DNA of 64,000 nt from Trichodelitschia bisporula (lineage: Eukaryota > Ascomycota > Dothideomycetes > Phaeotrichales > Phaeotrichaceae): positions 992,001 to 1,056,000 of the forward strand of contig ML996693.1 of assembly GCA_010356995.1 (NCBI GenBank), given 5' to 3'. The position numbers and the translations under genes are program-made. Shown piece after piece: positions 18,931 through 29,629 of this stretch. The notes under the pieces are model-generated. The model worked only from the letters and a program-made list of their open reading frames with translations. It was not told where the DNA came from and did no database searches. The stretch's first letter is position 1; each line of letters opens with the position of its first letter.

Positions 18931-19598
18931 ATGTTGGCACCATACTATCCTCAGCACTTGTCGCACTCAAGTGGACATGCCTCCCATCCGCATCATGCCG
19001 GCCGCTCAAGAAGAGCCGCGCGTGCGGCGAATAACCACCACCATAACCACCAGAAGCAACTCGCCCGCGAATTTCAAGCGAACCGGGAGATGCTTGCGAA
19101 ACGGGAGGCTTACATCGAGGCCATGGCTCAGGACTCTTTCCGTCGAGAATTCGAGGCTGCGCGCTCGTTCGAGCTCGAGGACGACGAGACCTTCTGCCCC
19201 TTCCACCTGTTGACGGAGGACGACGTACGTATTCGCACGGGCTTGCAATAACTGCATGCTCTCTGCGTTTGCCTATTGTTCATTCTCACTAACAGCCGCA
19301 GCTGCAATCCATTCCCTCCTCTGGCTCCGATCGATCGTCCTTGTCAAGTGGTTCGCCCGAACAATCACCGCTGCAACATCAGATCCAACCGTCGACCTTC
19401 CTGCTCCCTCCGACATCGGCGCCCTTCACCCCAGCCTACCAACAGCAGGCGACGCAACCCAAGATCCACCAGCCGTTAGCCCAGCGCACGCGCAATGCAA
19501 TTCCTATCGTCGATCCCACGACCCGTGCCGTCGCGAGTCCGCCACCGTCGGTGTCGCCCGCAAAGCAGATGCAGTCTTCCAGCGTTCGTCGCTGGTAA
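18931..19598 (+). CDS. Conserved-looking small protein of unknown function
   Basis: Model: exons 18931-19224 and 19302-19598, 196 residues. The N-terminus is His-rich and basic (RSRRAARAANNHHHNHQKQ), followed by a charged helix-prone stretch (LAREFQANREMLAKREAYIE) and an acidic block ending EDDETFCPFHLLTEDD. The second exon is Ser/Pro/Gln-rich and ends SSVRRW. The intron (19225-19301) has GTACGT, CTAAC and CAG; an alternative AG at 19295 would add two residues. The splice phase, the composition change outside the frame and the pyrimidine-rich leader support a real gene. No membrane segment or signal peptide is seen. I do not recognise a named family. Confidence 0.65.
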
Positions 19599-21372
19599 GC
19601 CTGCTGCCAAATGACACTCGCCTCGGCAAATTCCTCCTTTTTGTGCGACTTCCTTTCCGACTTGGCATCGCCCGCGTACCATGGGATTCCGCTATGGCTG
19701 GTGGGGATATCGCTTGTCTTTGAACCAACGACCTCGACATTTCACGATCTCCTCTTCGACCCCTCAACCAACTCCCTAGAGGACCCGTCCATATCTGCAA
19801 TTGATTCTCTGTACAAATCAGCGACACCCCCCTTTCTATACGACATTTAAAACTCGGTGATACCACTTGGGCGACGGCGTTGCGATGTGACGAGGAAAGG
19901 AAATATTGTTCTGCTAGAGTACATTCTGGAGGTTTTTGTTTTGGGGCGCGCATGCGGGCTGCCTTTTTGATGCATCATTTCCGGTGTTTGCTTGTCAAGG
20001 GAATCGGTGTTCTGGGTCCGGGGAATGACCTCTGGGAAGTACAAGACACATGTTAAAACTCATTTACTTACACTGGGGTGGGTCACGGGGGCATGGTTGC
20101 CGCCTACGTCGGTTCAGCATTGTTGCGTTGTCGGTTCTGACTGTTGTTTATTATCTGGGCTTTTACGAAGGTGTAGGAGGGGTGAATGATCTCAAGCGTG
20201 TGTGAATTGGGCTGGGTGATGGGTTGAAATCTCTCGGAACGGCACTGGCGGCGCGAATTCGGTGTAGGGGAGGTGCTTGCAACATGGGAAACCGGTGGCA
20301 TGGTTGGCGAGGAGCGACTTTATTTCCTTTGGTGCAAAGGCCGTTTTCTTCGACCGATTTCGAGCAAAGGTGTCCATAGCGGGAATTTGGCCTGGTGTTC
20401 GGGACTTATGGTGTTGGGTACGGTGTCGTGTGGGGAGTGTGCCTGTTGAAAGGCTATGAGACAAACAACGTGTTTCTTTTCCTCTCTGTCTTCTTTGTCG
20501 GCTTTGCTGCCCTTTGGAATCTTGTGGTGGCCCGGCGCTCAACGCATTGCAGGGATGGAAATGGTCGGTGTTGTTTGCTCTGGACTGTTCGATATGGTGT
20601 ACGAGTTTGAGGGAGTTGGTGGGTGCGAACTGTATATACGGCGGAAGGGGTTGGTAGTTCTCCAGCGGAAGTTTTTGGCTCTCATTGGGGCGCGGTCTTC
20701 TTCTGCTTTGTCCTGCCTATTATCCTCTGCTCTTATTTTTTCCGTTTGGTCTGATGGTTAGGTTTGGGGGTGTTATGGCATCATGGACCTCTGCATGTAT
20801 GTATGCGTCGCATCTTGTTTTTCGACATAGGAATGTCATCATGTTCCGACTACACTTGGCGCAAGCGATGATGATGTGCAATAATGTCCAGTCCCAAAAT
20901 TCGTGATTGCGGCTAAAAGTTGGGGCGGAGGTGTCACCGCTTCGGCATGTCGATCGTGCGTTGCAATCGGTGTTATCGGAAGGAGTTTCCTCAACGCCGC
21001 AAACGCCTCCTCCACCAACGGGCACTCAGCTGCGTGCCTAGATATCAAAGCGATCTAGACTCCCAAGCAAGCAGCCTCAATATATCCGTTCCTGTCTACC
21101 TTTTAACCTTAACGTCCTGCCAACTAACAAAGAGCCGCACCGCACCCGAGGGCCGATCGCCATCCCTGTGCCTGCTGAGCGGAGTCCTTGCGGAACGATG
21201 ACGTAGCGTAGTTTGAGGGGAACTTAAAGTACGGCCGGCGGAATCCCAAGACCTGCGAACATCAACACAAAAATCCTACTCTACGACCTTCATTGATCTT
21301 TTCCGCTACACACGATACCCAGTTGGAACTCCAGAGTCTTTCTCTCCTCAACGCCTTTTTCGCCAATTCGAT
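19599..21372. other. Intergenic region, 1.8 kb
   Basis: It presumably holds the 3' untranslated region of the preceding gene and the leader of the next. Only short frames without recognisable content are present. Nothing else is seen. Confidence 0.5.
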
Positions 21373-21962
21373 ATGCTCTCGTCTACGCAATCTAGCGTCG
21401 CCCGCGCGGCTGCCCGGGTCGCGGTCGGCAAGGCGCCGTTTGTCGGCGGTGTGAGGGGGTTTGCGGGGAGTGCGGTGCGGATGGTTGGGAAGGAGGATGC
21501 GTTGCGTGAGTGTGGTCCTGCTGGGGGGGATGTCGCGATTTGAGGCGCCAATTGCCTTGTTCTGATATCTTACCTACCCCGCACCGAGGATGCCGAGCTT
21601 CTATCATACTGACGGATCACAGACACGGATGGTCGCGCCGAAGATGTGGACTTCCATAAAAAGGATCAGCTGGACAAGTCAAAGCGTGGCGAACAGCACT
21701 GGAAGGACGAGCTGGCGAGCAATAGCGAGTCGATTGTACGTTCACATCTACCTCCCGCATAAACCCCCTTGCCTACCCTCACCACCTCCCCACCGTATAT
21801 CAAACCGGATCTTCTCCATCTTGCGACACCATGTCCTCACTCTTATGCGTGCTAACCATGACGCAGGTCAAGGCGGAGCGCGGCGATATCAAGGCCAGCA
21901 AAGACACGATCGAGCAACTGCAGCGCGAAACGGAGAATCTGATGAAGAAGAAGGACCACTGA
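21373..21962 (+). CDS. Small helical protein, probably mitochondrial
   Basis: Model: exons 21373-21505, 21623-21735 and 21867-21962, 113 residues. The N-terminus (MLSSTQSSVARAAARVAVGK) is rich in Ser, Ala and Arg without acids, like a mitochondrial presequence. The mature part is short, highly charged and helix-prone: HWKDELASNSESIVKAERGD and then IEQLQRETENLMKKKDH. Length and character recall ATPase-inhibitor or stress-type small mitochondrial proteins, but the IF1 core motif is not evident, so function is left open. Donors are GTGAGT and GTACGT; the last acceptor follows GCTAAC. Confidence 0.72.
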
Positions 21963-22246
21963 GCGCTGTAAATTTACTGGGGCCGGAATTTCTGTCGAAA
22001 TTGATACCGATGCTAGACTGATGGAGACCGGTAGAAAGACGGGCAGATGCCAACAACTGTCCATATGCACCTAGTGCCACGGCTGTCAAGCTGAGATTAA
22101 TCAATGGCATGTGAAATTACCAACGCTGTATAGACGGTGCCTTCCCGCTGGTGATTCTCAAGGTACAGTCCTACTCCTCATATCAACGCCCGACGCCTCG
22201 CCTTATTCAAGCCCGTACGCATCACCGCCGCATAAACCCACATATA

Positions 22247-23107
22247 TCACCGCTTGGTAATAATAATCAAAAGCACAAGAACACAAACCAAAATCCCAAT
22301 CGTCAACCCCCCCCAATTCTGCCTCGCCTTCTCCGCAAACTTCCTCAGCCTCCTCCCCGCCCGATCCAGCTGCCCCTGATGCCGATCCACCCGCTCATCT
22401 ACCTCATCCAGCAGCAGCGCCTGACTATCCAGCTCATCCCCGATCTGGATACTCAATTCCCGCTGCCTGCCAATGCTGACGCCTAGTCGGTCCAGCGCTT
22501 CATCTTGCTCCGCCATGACGGCGCTGTGGTACGCGTGGATCTGCTCGTTGGATAGCTCGGCGTGGTCGGCGCCTGAGGCGCCCTCTGGCTCGTCTGTGTA
22601 CCGCGCATAGCGCCCTACGGGTTGGGGTGAGGTGGGGGGGGAGTCGGTGAAGCGCACGCTCTTGCTGACTTGTCGTGCGCCTGCCCGGCCCCGCGGCACG
22701 GCTTGTGCCCGCGCGAAGTCTGCGCTGAGAGCCGGGTCGTTGGGCGCGGTGATGGCGGCGGTCGTCGGGGCCGTGCCGTGGAATTTGGCGCTTAGGTCGG
22801 CGAACTGGTCTTTTATCCGGGCAAGTATACCGGCGCTGGCGCGGGTTAGCTCAAGATAGGGAGGGTTTATTGGGGGTGGAAGGGGGCCGCACTTAGTATC
22901 CACAGACGGATGCAGCGGGTCATCCCACGTCGGCCCTTGTGCTTCTAGGGCGGCGATGCCCGCCGCGAGGCTGTCGAGCGAGCGCGCGATTTGCGCGTCT
23001 CCGGCTGCGGGCTCGAGGTTCAGCGCCACGGCGCGCTGGCGCTCGAGGAGGGAGAGTTTGATGTGGTCGGCGAGGAGGAGGAGTTGGGAGGGATTTGTTG
23101 CGGCCAT
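22247..23107 (-). CDS. syn8: Qc-SNARE, syntaxin 8 type
   Basis: SNAREs of this type act in endosomal/vacuolar membrane fusion. Read without splicing the frame gives 286 residues: an N-terminal helical region starting MAATNPSQLLLLADHIKLSL, a linker, a SNARE helix (EQDEALDRLGVSIGRQRELS then IQIGDELDSQALLLDEVDER), and a C-terminal anchor GILVCVLVLLIIITKR. The zero-layer region has Gln or Asp as expected for a Q-SNARE. A possible 57-nt intron (22892-22836) with donor GTGCGG, branch point GCTAAC and acceptor GCCAG is a multiple of three and has no stop; splicing would remove 19 residues. It is divergent from the RING gene. Confidence 0.85.
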   Translation of the reverse strand: MAATNPSQLLLLADHIKLSLLERQRAVALNLEPAAGDAQIARSLDSLAAGIAALEAQGPTWDDPLHPSVDTKCGPLPPPINPPYLELTRASAGILARIKDQFADLSAKFHGTAPTTAAITAPNDPALSADFARAQAVPRGRAGARQVSKSVRFTDSPPTSPQPVGRYARYTDEPEGASGADHAELSNEQIHAYHSAVMAEQDEALDRLGVSIGRQRELSIQIGDELDSQALLLDEVDERVDRHQGQLDRAGRRLRKFAEKARQNWGGLTIGILVCVLVLLIIITKR

Positions 23108-23564
23108 GGTTGGGAGGATGGCGGGTGGGAAGATGGGTGGAGGACGGGTGGGGATGTGAAGGGCGAGGTGAGGTGAGGGCGGCGGTATCGCGGAGGTGCG
23201 TGTTTCGAATGTCGATGATACAATGCCGTCTGGGTGTCCCAGGATGTCGACCAAGACCGGGCGTCAGCGGATGCCTGATGCAGCCTGGGGGCCTGATCTC
23301 CGCGCCCTCCCGCCGCGACGTGATTGGTCTGTGCGCTGGCGCCGTCGCGCTGGTCCGGTCATCCGTTGTCGACTACCGTTCCATCCCTCACCCCTCCCAC
23401 TGGCGTCACCCCTCCTGGCATCAACAGCTGCGATTCACTACCCCGAGCTGCGTGTGCAGCGTTACGACAGCCTGGAAACGAATCGCTGCGTCTGCATGTT
23501 TTGAAAGAGTTTGCGGCGCCGATACACGCCTGGCTACGCCTGGCGCATCACCCCGCCACCCGCC
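23108..23564. other. Divergent intergenic region syn8 / RING gene
   Basis: A 457-bp shared upstream region, GC-rich, without a recognised gene. The minus-strand frame continues upstream of the chosen SYN8 start but looks like untranslated leader. Confidence 0.5.
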
Positions 23565-25093
23565 ATGTCCTCAGAGCTCGAAGATGGCGGCCGCGACTCC
23601 CCGCCTGCGCCGTTCGAAACGATGCCGCCGCCCGCGCCGGTCCGGGTTGATCGCGAGTATCTTGAGCGGTTCACGGCTCAGTACGAGAATCCGGCGAGGA
23701 ATGCGGCGAGGGCGCAGGAGCAGCTGAACAAGGAACAACTGGAGGAGTACATGATAGAGACGGATCCGAACTATGACAGCGCCCGGCTGAACATCGCTGT
23801 GGATTTTGGCGGGCTGGATTACGTCGCTGATCCGAATGACCGGCTTAAGTGTCCTATTTGCCGCAATCCGTTTTTACAGCCGATTGAGGTCGGGACTTGT
23901 GGACATCTGTTCTGCGCGTCTTGTATTTATGAGTATGTTGACTCGGCGGTGCATAATGCGCATCTTTGTCCGGAGTGTCGGGGGCCGATTGATTTCTTTG
24001 GCGTGGCGTCGAGGGTTATCACGCAGCTGCTGGATGAGTTGACCGTCTATTGTCCGAATAGGCGGGATGGGTGTACGGCGGAGGTCCAACGGTGCTCAAT
24101 TGTCGGGCACGTTTCCAACGACTGTGGATTCCAACAGATTCCGTGTCCCGACGAGAAGTGCGACAAAACTATCGAGCGGCGGCAAGCGGAGAAGTGGTGT
24201 ATGCACAAGAAGGTCGAGTGCGAGTACTGCCACCTTGGGGTTGTGGAGAAGGATCTCGAGGTAAGCTGTTTGTTACCATACTTCCGTACCCATATTGACG
24301 TCTACAGTCGCATCAAAGAACCGTCTGTCCCGATGCATTCGCCGAGTGTCCGGATTGCAAGACCCCCTTCCTGCGGCTGGAGTTCCTGAAGCACCAACCC
24401 GAGTGTCCCAACACCACAATCAACTGTCCAGGCTCCTACCTAGGCTGCCCACTAACATCGTCCCGGGACGAAATCCAAGTTCACGCAAAGACATGCCCTA
24501 TGGCGCTCATGACGCCCAAATTCCAAAAAATGCAACTCAACCACGCCAGACTCGCAGCCGAGCACAAAGTCTCCACCAAAGCACAGGAGAAATCCACCCG
24601 CGACGCCGTAGCCCGTCTCTACGACTCAGAAACCAAATTCAGCGAATCCTCCACCAAACTCGAAAAGTGCTACTCAACTCTCTTCACCGCCCGCGGCGAG
24701 CCACGCTCCCGCATCGCAGCCCTTCTCGCCGAAGACCGCGACAGGGGCTTCGACCTCGAGGCCACCAACCCCGCCCTATCCCAACACATCAATTTCGAGC
24801 ACGAGGCCCGGCTCTCCGAGCAAGAACACCGTATGCTAGCGTTCGAAAACGTGTTCGGTCGCGTCGCGGCCATGGCCGAGGAGAACGCGATGAACAATAT
24901 GCATTTCTTGAATACGATTTCGCGGCTGGAGCAGGAGCTGCTTACGGTCCGGGCAGCGAATACGGCGCTGCAGACGCAGCTTTCGGCCCTGCTGACGAGG
25001 AGTCAGGAGGGGGCGGCGCCGGCGCAGAGGGGGGCGGGGAGTGGGAATCGGTTGGTTAGTGTGGCGAGGCATCATGAGCCGCCGAAGTTGTGA
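23565..25093 (+). CDS. RING and TRAF-type zinc finger protein (probable E3 ubiquitin ligase)
   Basis: Model: exons 23565-24260 and 24308-25093, 493 residues. A C3HC4 RING finger runs from Cys96 (CPICRNPF) through CGHLFCASC to CPEC near residue 140. It is followed by Cys/His-rich TRAF-type fingers (CPNRRDGC, CPDEKCDKTI, CEYCHLGV; after the intron CPDAFAECPDC, CPNTTINCPGSYLGC). A long helical C-terminus probably forms coiled coil (LEQELLTVRAANTALQTQLS). The family adds ubiquitin to unknown substrates. The 47-nt intron falls inside the zinc-finger array in phase 0. The fungal partners are not known to me. Confidence 0.85.
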
Positions 25094-25455
25094 GTGGGGG
25101 GGGGGGGGATTGGTGGTTGCATGGAGTGGGTGGGTTGGCGTGCGTGTGTTTTTTTGTGGTTCTTAGGCTGAAGCGGCAGCGGTCACGATCGTTGGCAAAA
25201 GCATGGCATGCTGAGGCTGCTACTGGCGTTTAGTTGGGATGTTTAGCCATTGTGCCCCTCCCGTGTAAATGGCGGGGGCTGGGCTGGGGATGGCGTATGG
25301 GTTGGATGGGGTGGTGGGTATGTTCACGGTTGAAATATCCTATGGGATCGGACGATGGCATCACGATAGAATGATGTAAATAAACAAACTGATTCATGAA
25401 AGCTGCCTCATACTCCATATTCATCCCTCCGTCCTCAAACCCCCAAACTCAAAGC
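25094..25455. other. Convergent intergenic region RING gene / xanA
   Basis: It holds the 3' ends of two convergent genes. It contains a G-run at 25097-25110 and T-rich DNA after it; no gene is seen. Confidence 0.5.
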
Positions 25456-26700
25456 CTAAACAGCAATCTCCTCCCCACTCCCAACCGGCAACTCCGTCGC
25501 CGCAACATTACACTGCCTGAAAAGGCGGACCTCATCCTCCGCAAATGCGCCCACAACAGTATGCAACACGCCCCGGTTATGGAAGAGCACAAGATCGCCC
25601 TCCTCCCAATCATGCGCGTACACAAACCGCGGCGCAATCCCTGGGCGCTGAAGACGATGCACAATCTCCCTCACTACGGCGAGATCCTCAATCACCGTTC
25701 CGTCCTTGAGATGCAGTTTCCGCACTGCGCTCGGGTGTACTTGCAGCGCCAGTCCGCCAGTTACCGGATTCTTCCAGACCATCGGCAGAATCTGAATCTT
25801 ATCTTCCTCGATAGGCGGCAGGTCTACGAGCGGGATCTCAAGCCCCTCAGTCACCATCCCCAGCCCATCAGACCGGCTCTTCGCACCGCTCATCCAGACA
25901 TAGGGATGCGGGGCGTACTCGACACGCGTCGAGCGGACAAACGCCTTATCCTCCTCGCTGAGCAGCGTGTATGTCGTCTCGCCGTTTGAGAATGCTGTGG
26001 TGCCAAGCGGGACATCCAACTCCTCCCCGCTCCCATCATCATACCGCACGATCTGCCTGCGCCCCGCTGGGACCTTGACTGCGAGCAGCGCGGTGACGAT
26101 AGGCGGAGGCAAGGCGTAGAGCGCGGCGTCGATGTGCCAGCGATAGAAACGGGTGAATGCGAGATCATCTTCCGCCGGGATCGAGGTCTTGTGGAAGGTG
26201 CGGTGGTGCGGATGGCGCAGGGTGATGTTTTCGAGTCCTTCGTACGAGGCCACGAAGCCGTTGCCGATAACTTGGACTTGCGGCTGGTGCGGGATTGTCT
26301 TAAGGTCCGGGTGCAGGACGGAGCGCTTCGAGTCGAGCGTCTTGCCGTGGCCGTAGTTTGTGGCTAGCGGGTCGAAGCGGTTGGTGAGTTCGAATTGGGC
26401 GCGGGGGGAGAGGGTGGTTTGGTTCTTGATTACGACGACTTGGTGCTTGAAGAGGGCGTCGCGGATGAGGGCGAAGGTTTCGTCTGGCCTCCGTTAGTTG
26501 GGGTGTTCGACGGGGTGGGGCGATACTTACGGGAGGTTACCGATTTAACGGGTATTCTCCCAGGTGGTTCATTCCTTTGCGCGACGAGGCGACATACCGT
26601 TCAGGTTCTCAAGATCGGCATTGGAAACAGTTGCGCCGAAGTTGATACCCGAGCCGGGCTCTTGGGCGAGAGGCTCGACGGTGACGGGCTTGACAGTCAT
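25456..26700 (-). CDS. xanA: Alpha-ketoglutarate-dependent xanthine dioxygenase
   Basis: XanA is the fungal Fe(II)/2-oxoglutarate enzyme that turns xanthine into uric acid without a molybdenum cofactor. Model: exons 26700-26598 and 26483-25456, 376 residues. The protein begins MTVKPVTVEPLAQEPGSGIN and carries the family stretches KTLDSKRSVLHPDLKTIPHQ, FYRWHIDAALY and LQRPGIAPRFVYAHDWEEGD. Metal ligands are His151 and Asp153 in WHID and His342 in RGVLHTVV. All are present, so the enzyme looks intact. The 114-nt intron contains an inner GTAAGT that gives no usable exon. The promoter has a perfect UaY-type palindrome, a TATA box and GATA sites, matching purine induction and nitrogen repression known for xanA. 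Confidence 0.93.
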
Positions 26701-26810
26701 TGTGAATTTGACTCGAATTATCAAAGATAACTGTGTTGGTTCTTGTTGGTATTGACTTTGGATGTCCTTTGCAATTGTTTGAGCTGTTCTATCGCTCGGG
26801 AAGTCGGTCC

Positions 26811-26817
26811 ATATATA
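26811..26817 (-). promoter_or_regulatory. TATA box of xanA
   Basis: On the minus strand the sequence is TATATAT, 111-117 bases upstream of the xanA ATG and about 45 bases downstream of the UaY-type site. Confidence 0.5.
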
Positions 26818-26859
26818 CCATCTCGAAAACCGGGGAAGTCCTGCGGTGGCCGATGGAGG

Positions 26860-26873
26860 TCGGAGCCTTCCGA
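26860..26873. promoter_or_regulatory. UaY-type binding site upstream of xanA
   Basis: TCGGAGCCTTCCGA fits the consensus TCGG-N6-CCGA of the purine-pathway Zn2Cys6 activator UaY exactly. It is 160-173 bases upstream of the xanA start. Confidence 0.75.
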
Positions 26874-27269
26874 CCGGTGGTGGCGAATCAGAGCATCGCG
26901 GGCCTAGCCGTTCTCTCCACCACAGATAAGGCCCGGAGGCGGCAGACGCTTTCTAGCCGATATCGCAGCTGCTCATTAGCACTAGCACAGCGATTAGGCT
27001 TTTCATGTGATGGAGGCGACATGAAATCGCGCAGATAAGATTTGACGTTGTCGGGTCTTCAAAGCGGGGGCCAATCAATGGCAACTAGACTTCGGAGTGA
27101 ACTACGGACTACAAGTGTAAGCTATCTCGAGGACTGAAGGTAAGAAATTGAACTTCAGTCGACCTGAATTTGAATCCATGATCTCGGACAATGGTATCTC
27201 AATTTCAAGGCCGCCTGGAACGCCAGAAGTAGCACCAGAACGTCGGTTGTATCATGCGTCTGCCAAAGC

Positions 27270-28467
27270 TCATCGAATGGGCATGCCGCCCGGAATACCT
27301 GGTCGTCCCGCCTGTCGTCCGGTCCTAGACGTTGTGCGGTTTATGGGGTCGCCTAGCCTGGGAAACCTGGCTCCAACTGGCGTTTGAGTGCCGAGTCCAA
27401 TGCGACTCCCCGGGACTGTGTTGGTTAGGTTGTGCCGCGTAAACGCGTTGACCCCACTCTGGCTGACGGCGCCTACGGGAAGATAGTCCCTCGTTGCAGT
27501 GTTCTGGCTTAGCACAGACAGGCGGGTTCTGTGATGGTTTACGCCAAAGGCTGGTGAGTCTGTACTAGGATCAGTACTGCTTGATAGGCTATTGATAGTC
27601 ACAAGGTGCGGGGAAAGCTTGCAGTCTAGTTCGCAACTTACCGGACCGCCTTGGGGTATGCCCTGAGAACACGTCCCGCGCCTCCAGCCTCGCCCCGAAT
27701 GGATTAGGTCGAACCGAGTTCACGACATGTTCAGCATCCTCTGAGGCAGCCGCTTCCTGGTTATGGATGGCTCGTTCATTCTTGAGCGCACGGTAATGCT
27801 TATGCAGCTCGCCCATGGCCTTGGACTTCTGCCTGAATGCATCTTGAAGTTCAAAGTTCTTAGACTCAAGCTCAGTGTTCTTGTCCTGGGTTGCTTCGTG
27901 GGTTAGCAAGAGTGCGGGTTGAGATAGGTCATTACCCTTCAATGACTCCTGGAGGGCCCGGATCTGAGCATTCGCATCGGCGATGACGCTGTCGAGATTA
28001 CTGCTTAGATTCTTACACTTTTCCGTCACCTTCGAAGCAAAGAATGATTGGTAGTGGCTGGGGCCGTCAGTGAAGGAAAGACAAAGGAGCGGCGTGTTAC
28101 ATTTCCTGGGATGCTTGATACGAGTAGAAGGCAATTCCCCTCGCCGCACATTCCATGATCATGGTAGGACTGAACCCGCTGAGAACGCTCGTCTTATAGT
28201 CTTCTGACGGATTCAGATGCGTAATGGCGGCATCATCCTTGTGTGGGAGGGACGATTCACAAGCAGGACACGTCCTGGTTCCGCCTACAGGGCGAGAGAG
28301 GCCCGATGATTCGGCACATGCGAGGCAAAATATGTGGCTTTGGTGCGTTAGCGAATGATGGGGCATTGAGATCTAGGAAGGTACCTGCAGGTCGTAACCA
28401 CAGCCTGGTCCTTTAGCTCCACCCGACAAGTCAGCGTGTTGCAGCGGAAGGTATAGTCGTCCGACAT
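27270..28467 (-). CDS. HEI10: HEI10/CCNB1IP1-type meiotic RING protein
   Basis: HEI10 proteins mark crossover sites on meiotic chromosomes and act as SUMO/ubiquitin E3 ligases. Model: exons 28467-28385, 28337-28101, 28057-27642 and 27559-27270, 341 residues. The RING begins at Cys9 (CNTLTCRVEL), continues through TTCSHIFCLACAES and ends at CPACESSL. The family-specific stretch LNPSEDYKTSVLSGFSPTMI and AFYSYQASQEI follows, then a coiled coil and a basic Gly/Arg/Pro-rich tail ending RPGIPGGMPIR. Intron 3 (27641-27560) was placed by phase; its acceptor is TACAG. All three neighbours are unrelated to meiosis. Confidence 0.85.
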
Positions 28468-29629
28468 CTCTAGAGTAAGAGTGCAAAGTAAGAGTGCGCT
28501 TGCGATCAATTGCGGGGAGGGAGTCGCAGTTGAGATGCGGTCCGGGTCGTCATGTAAACAATAGGTGCTTCGGGATGGCAGGCGCCAGGGATGGAGCTCT
28601 TTCTTCATGAAGTCAGGCGACTAGGATGCTCCACACGCTTACCACCATGCGGAAGGCATTGAGGAAGCAGTAAGAAGATCATGACTGGAGGTTTCAACGC
28701 CAACTACTGTACAATCTCCTGTCACAAGAACGCAAAGACTCCTAAGTATGTGACGCCAGACTCCCTCATGTTCTATGCTCGACAACCCACTACAAGTCCC
28801 CTAAGCCCGACCATTGGGCGAGTTGGCGCTATCCTTGTGTGATGCTTCGTGAGACTAGACTCCCTAGACTTTAGTAAGGTCGCTGCCAAAAAGAGAGCGT
28901 ATGTTATAATGGCCTACCGCGAGAAGCTCCTCCTTCCGCGTCTCTACCGACCTGCCCATGTAAAATACCTCTTCACTACTTCCTGGAAGGAGCAGGCTTC
29001 TTGAGAGGCTTCTTGAGAGGCATCTCTTTACGTTTGCAATCGGCGATCACTCGCCGTAGGGTGGATGTACAGACGGGTGTAGGCGAATCAGAAATCAGCT
29101 CTTTCCACCCATCTTGGGGTTGCGTTTGACACGCATCCGAATGTAGCGCTTCTAGGCTTCAGTGAGAGCCTCAAAACGGCCTTGTCGAGCTTTAGAAGCG
29201 AGTGTGGGTGGTGTTGAAGTGCTCAATTGTACGACGGATGGTGTTCACATGGCAGCCGAACTGCCTTGCAAGTACCGCTTTCTTTTTGCCCGCATTTGCA
29301 AGTGCAACGATCTGGGCGCGCCTCTCTGGCGACAACTCGCATTTAGTCCACGGGTTTTGCTTTCAACTTGGCAAGATTCAGGTATTGTGATCAATAATGG
29401 TGGAGTTGTGGTGGGTTGGGATTGAGGTGCAGTGCATGACGACGCGTGAGGGTTGATGTGTCGCGTTGGCCACACAGCTTTTGGGCAGGGACTTGTAGTC
29501 GGGAAAAGGTTGATCCAGGCAGCCTCTCCGAAGTCGCGCGGCCGGCCTGTACGTACCGTAGTACCGTCATCTGTCGCCACTACTCTGGTGAACTTTCTGG
29601 AAGTCACTCTCACCACGCGCCGCTCGAAG
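28468..29629. other. Intergenic region with transposon relic
   Basis: It lies between the starts of HEI10 (minus) and the XAP5 gene (plus). The middle holds a Tc1/mariner relic. The stretch 28468-28900 has no recognised feature, and the leader of the XAP5 gene includes GTACCGTAG at 29553. Confidence 0.55.
28980..29400 (-). mobile_element. Tc1/mariner transposase relic (5' part, inactive)
   Basis: On the minus strand, 29370-29195 translates to a transposase-type helix-turn-helix: CELSPERRAQIVALANAGKK, then KAVLARQFGCHVNTIRRTIE. Further on, RYIRMRVKRNPKMG and WKELISDSPTPV with STLRRVIADCKRKE match the next part of Tc1-like transposases, but in different frames and with stop codons between. The catalytic DDE part is missing. 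I could not define terminal inverted repeats, so the ends are approximate. It is an old, dead copy. Confidence 0.75.

Larger units (their letters stand above)
26725..27039. promoter_or_regulatory. GATA sites upstream of xanA
   Basis: AGATAA at 26725-26730, AGATAAG at 26924-26930 and AGATAAG at 27033-27039 fit the HGATAR consensus of AreA/NIT2 nitrogen regulators. Three such sites in about 310 bases next to a purine-catabolism gene is suggestive. Confidence 0.5.
26701..27269. other. xanA promoter and HEI10 3' flank
   Basis: The 569-bp region upstream of xanA holds its regulatory sites, listed separately. No gene is seen. Confidence 0.6.

Noticed and set aside
26484-26597. Inner GTAAGT in the first xanA intron as the donor of an extra micro-exon
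   Set aside because: The candidate exon would carry a stop codon in the required frame.
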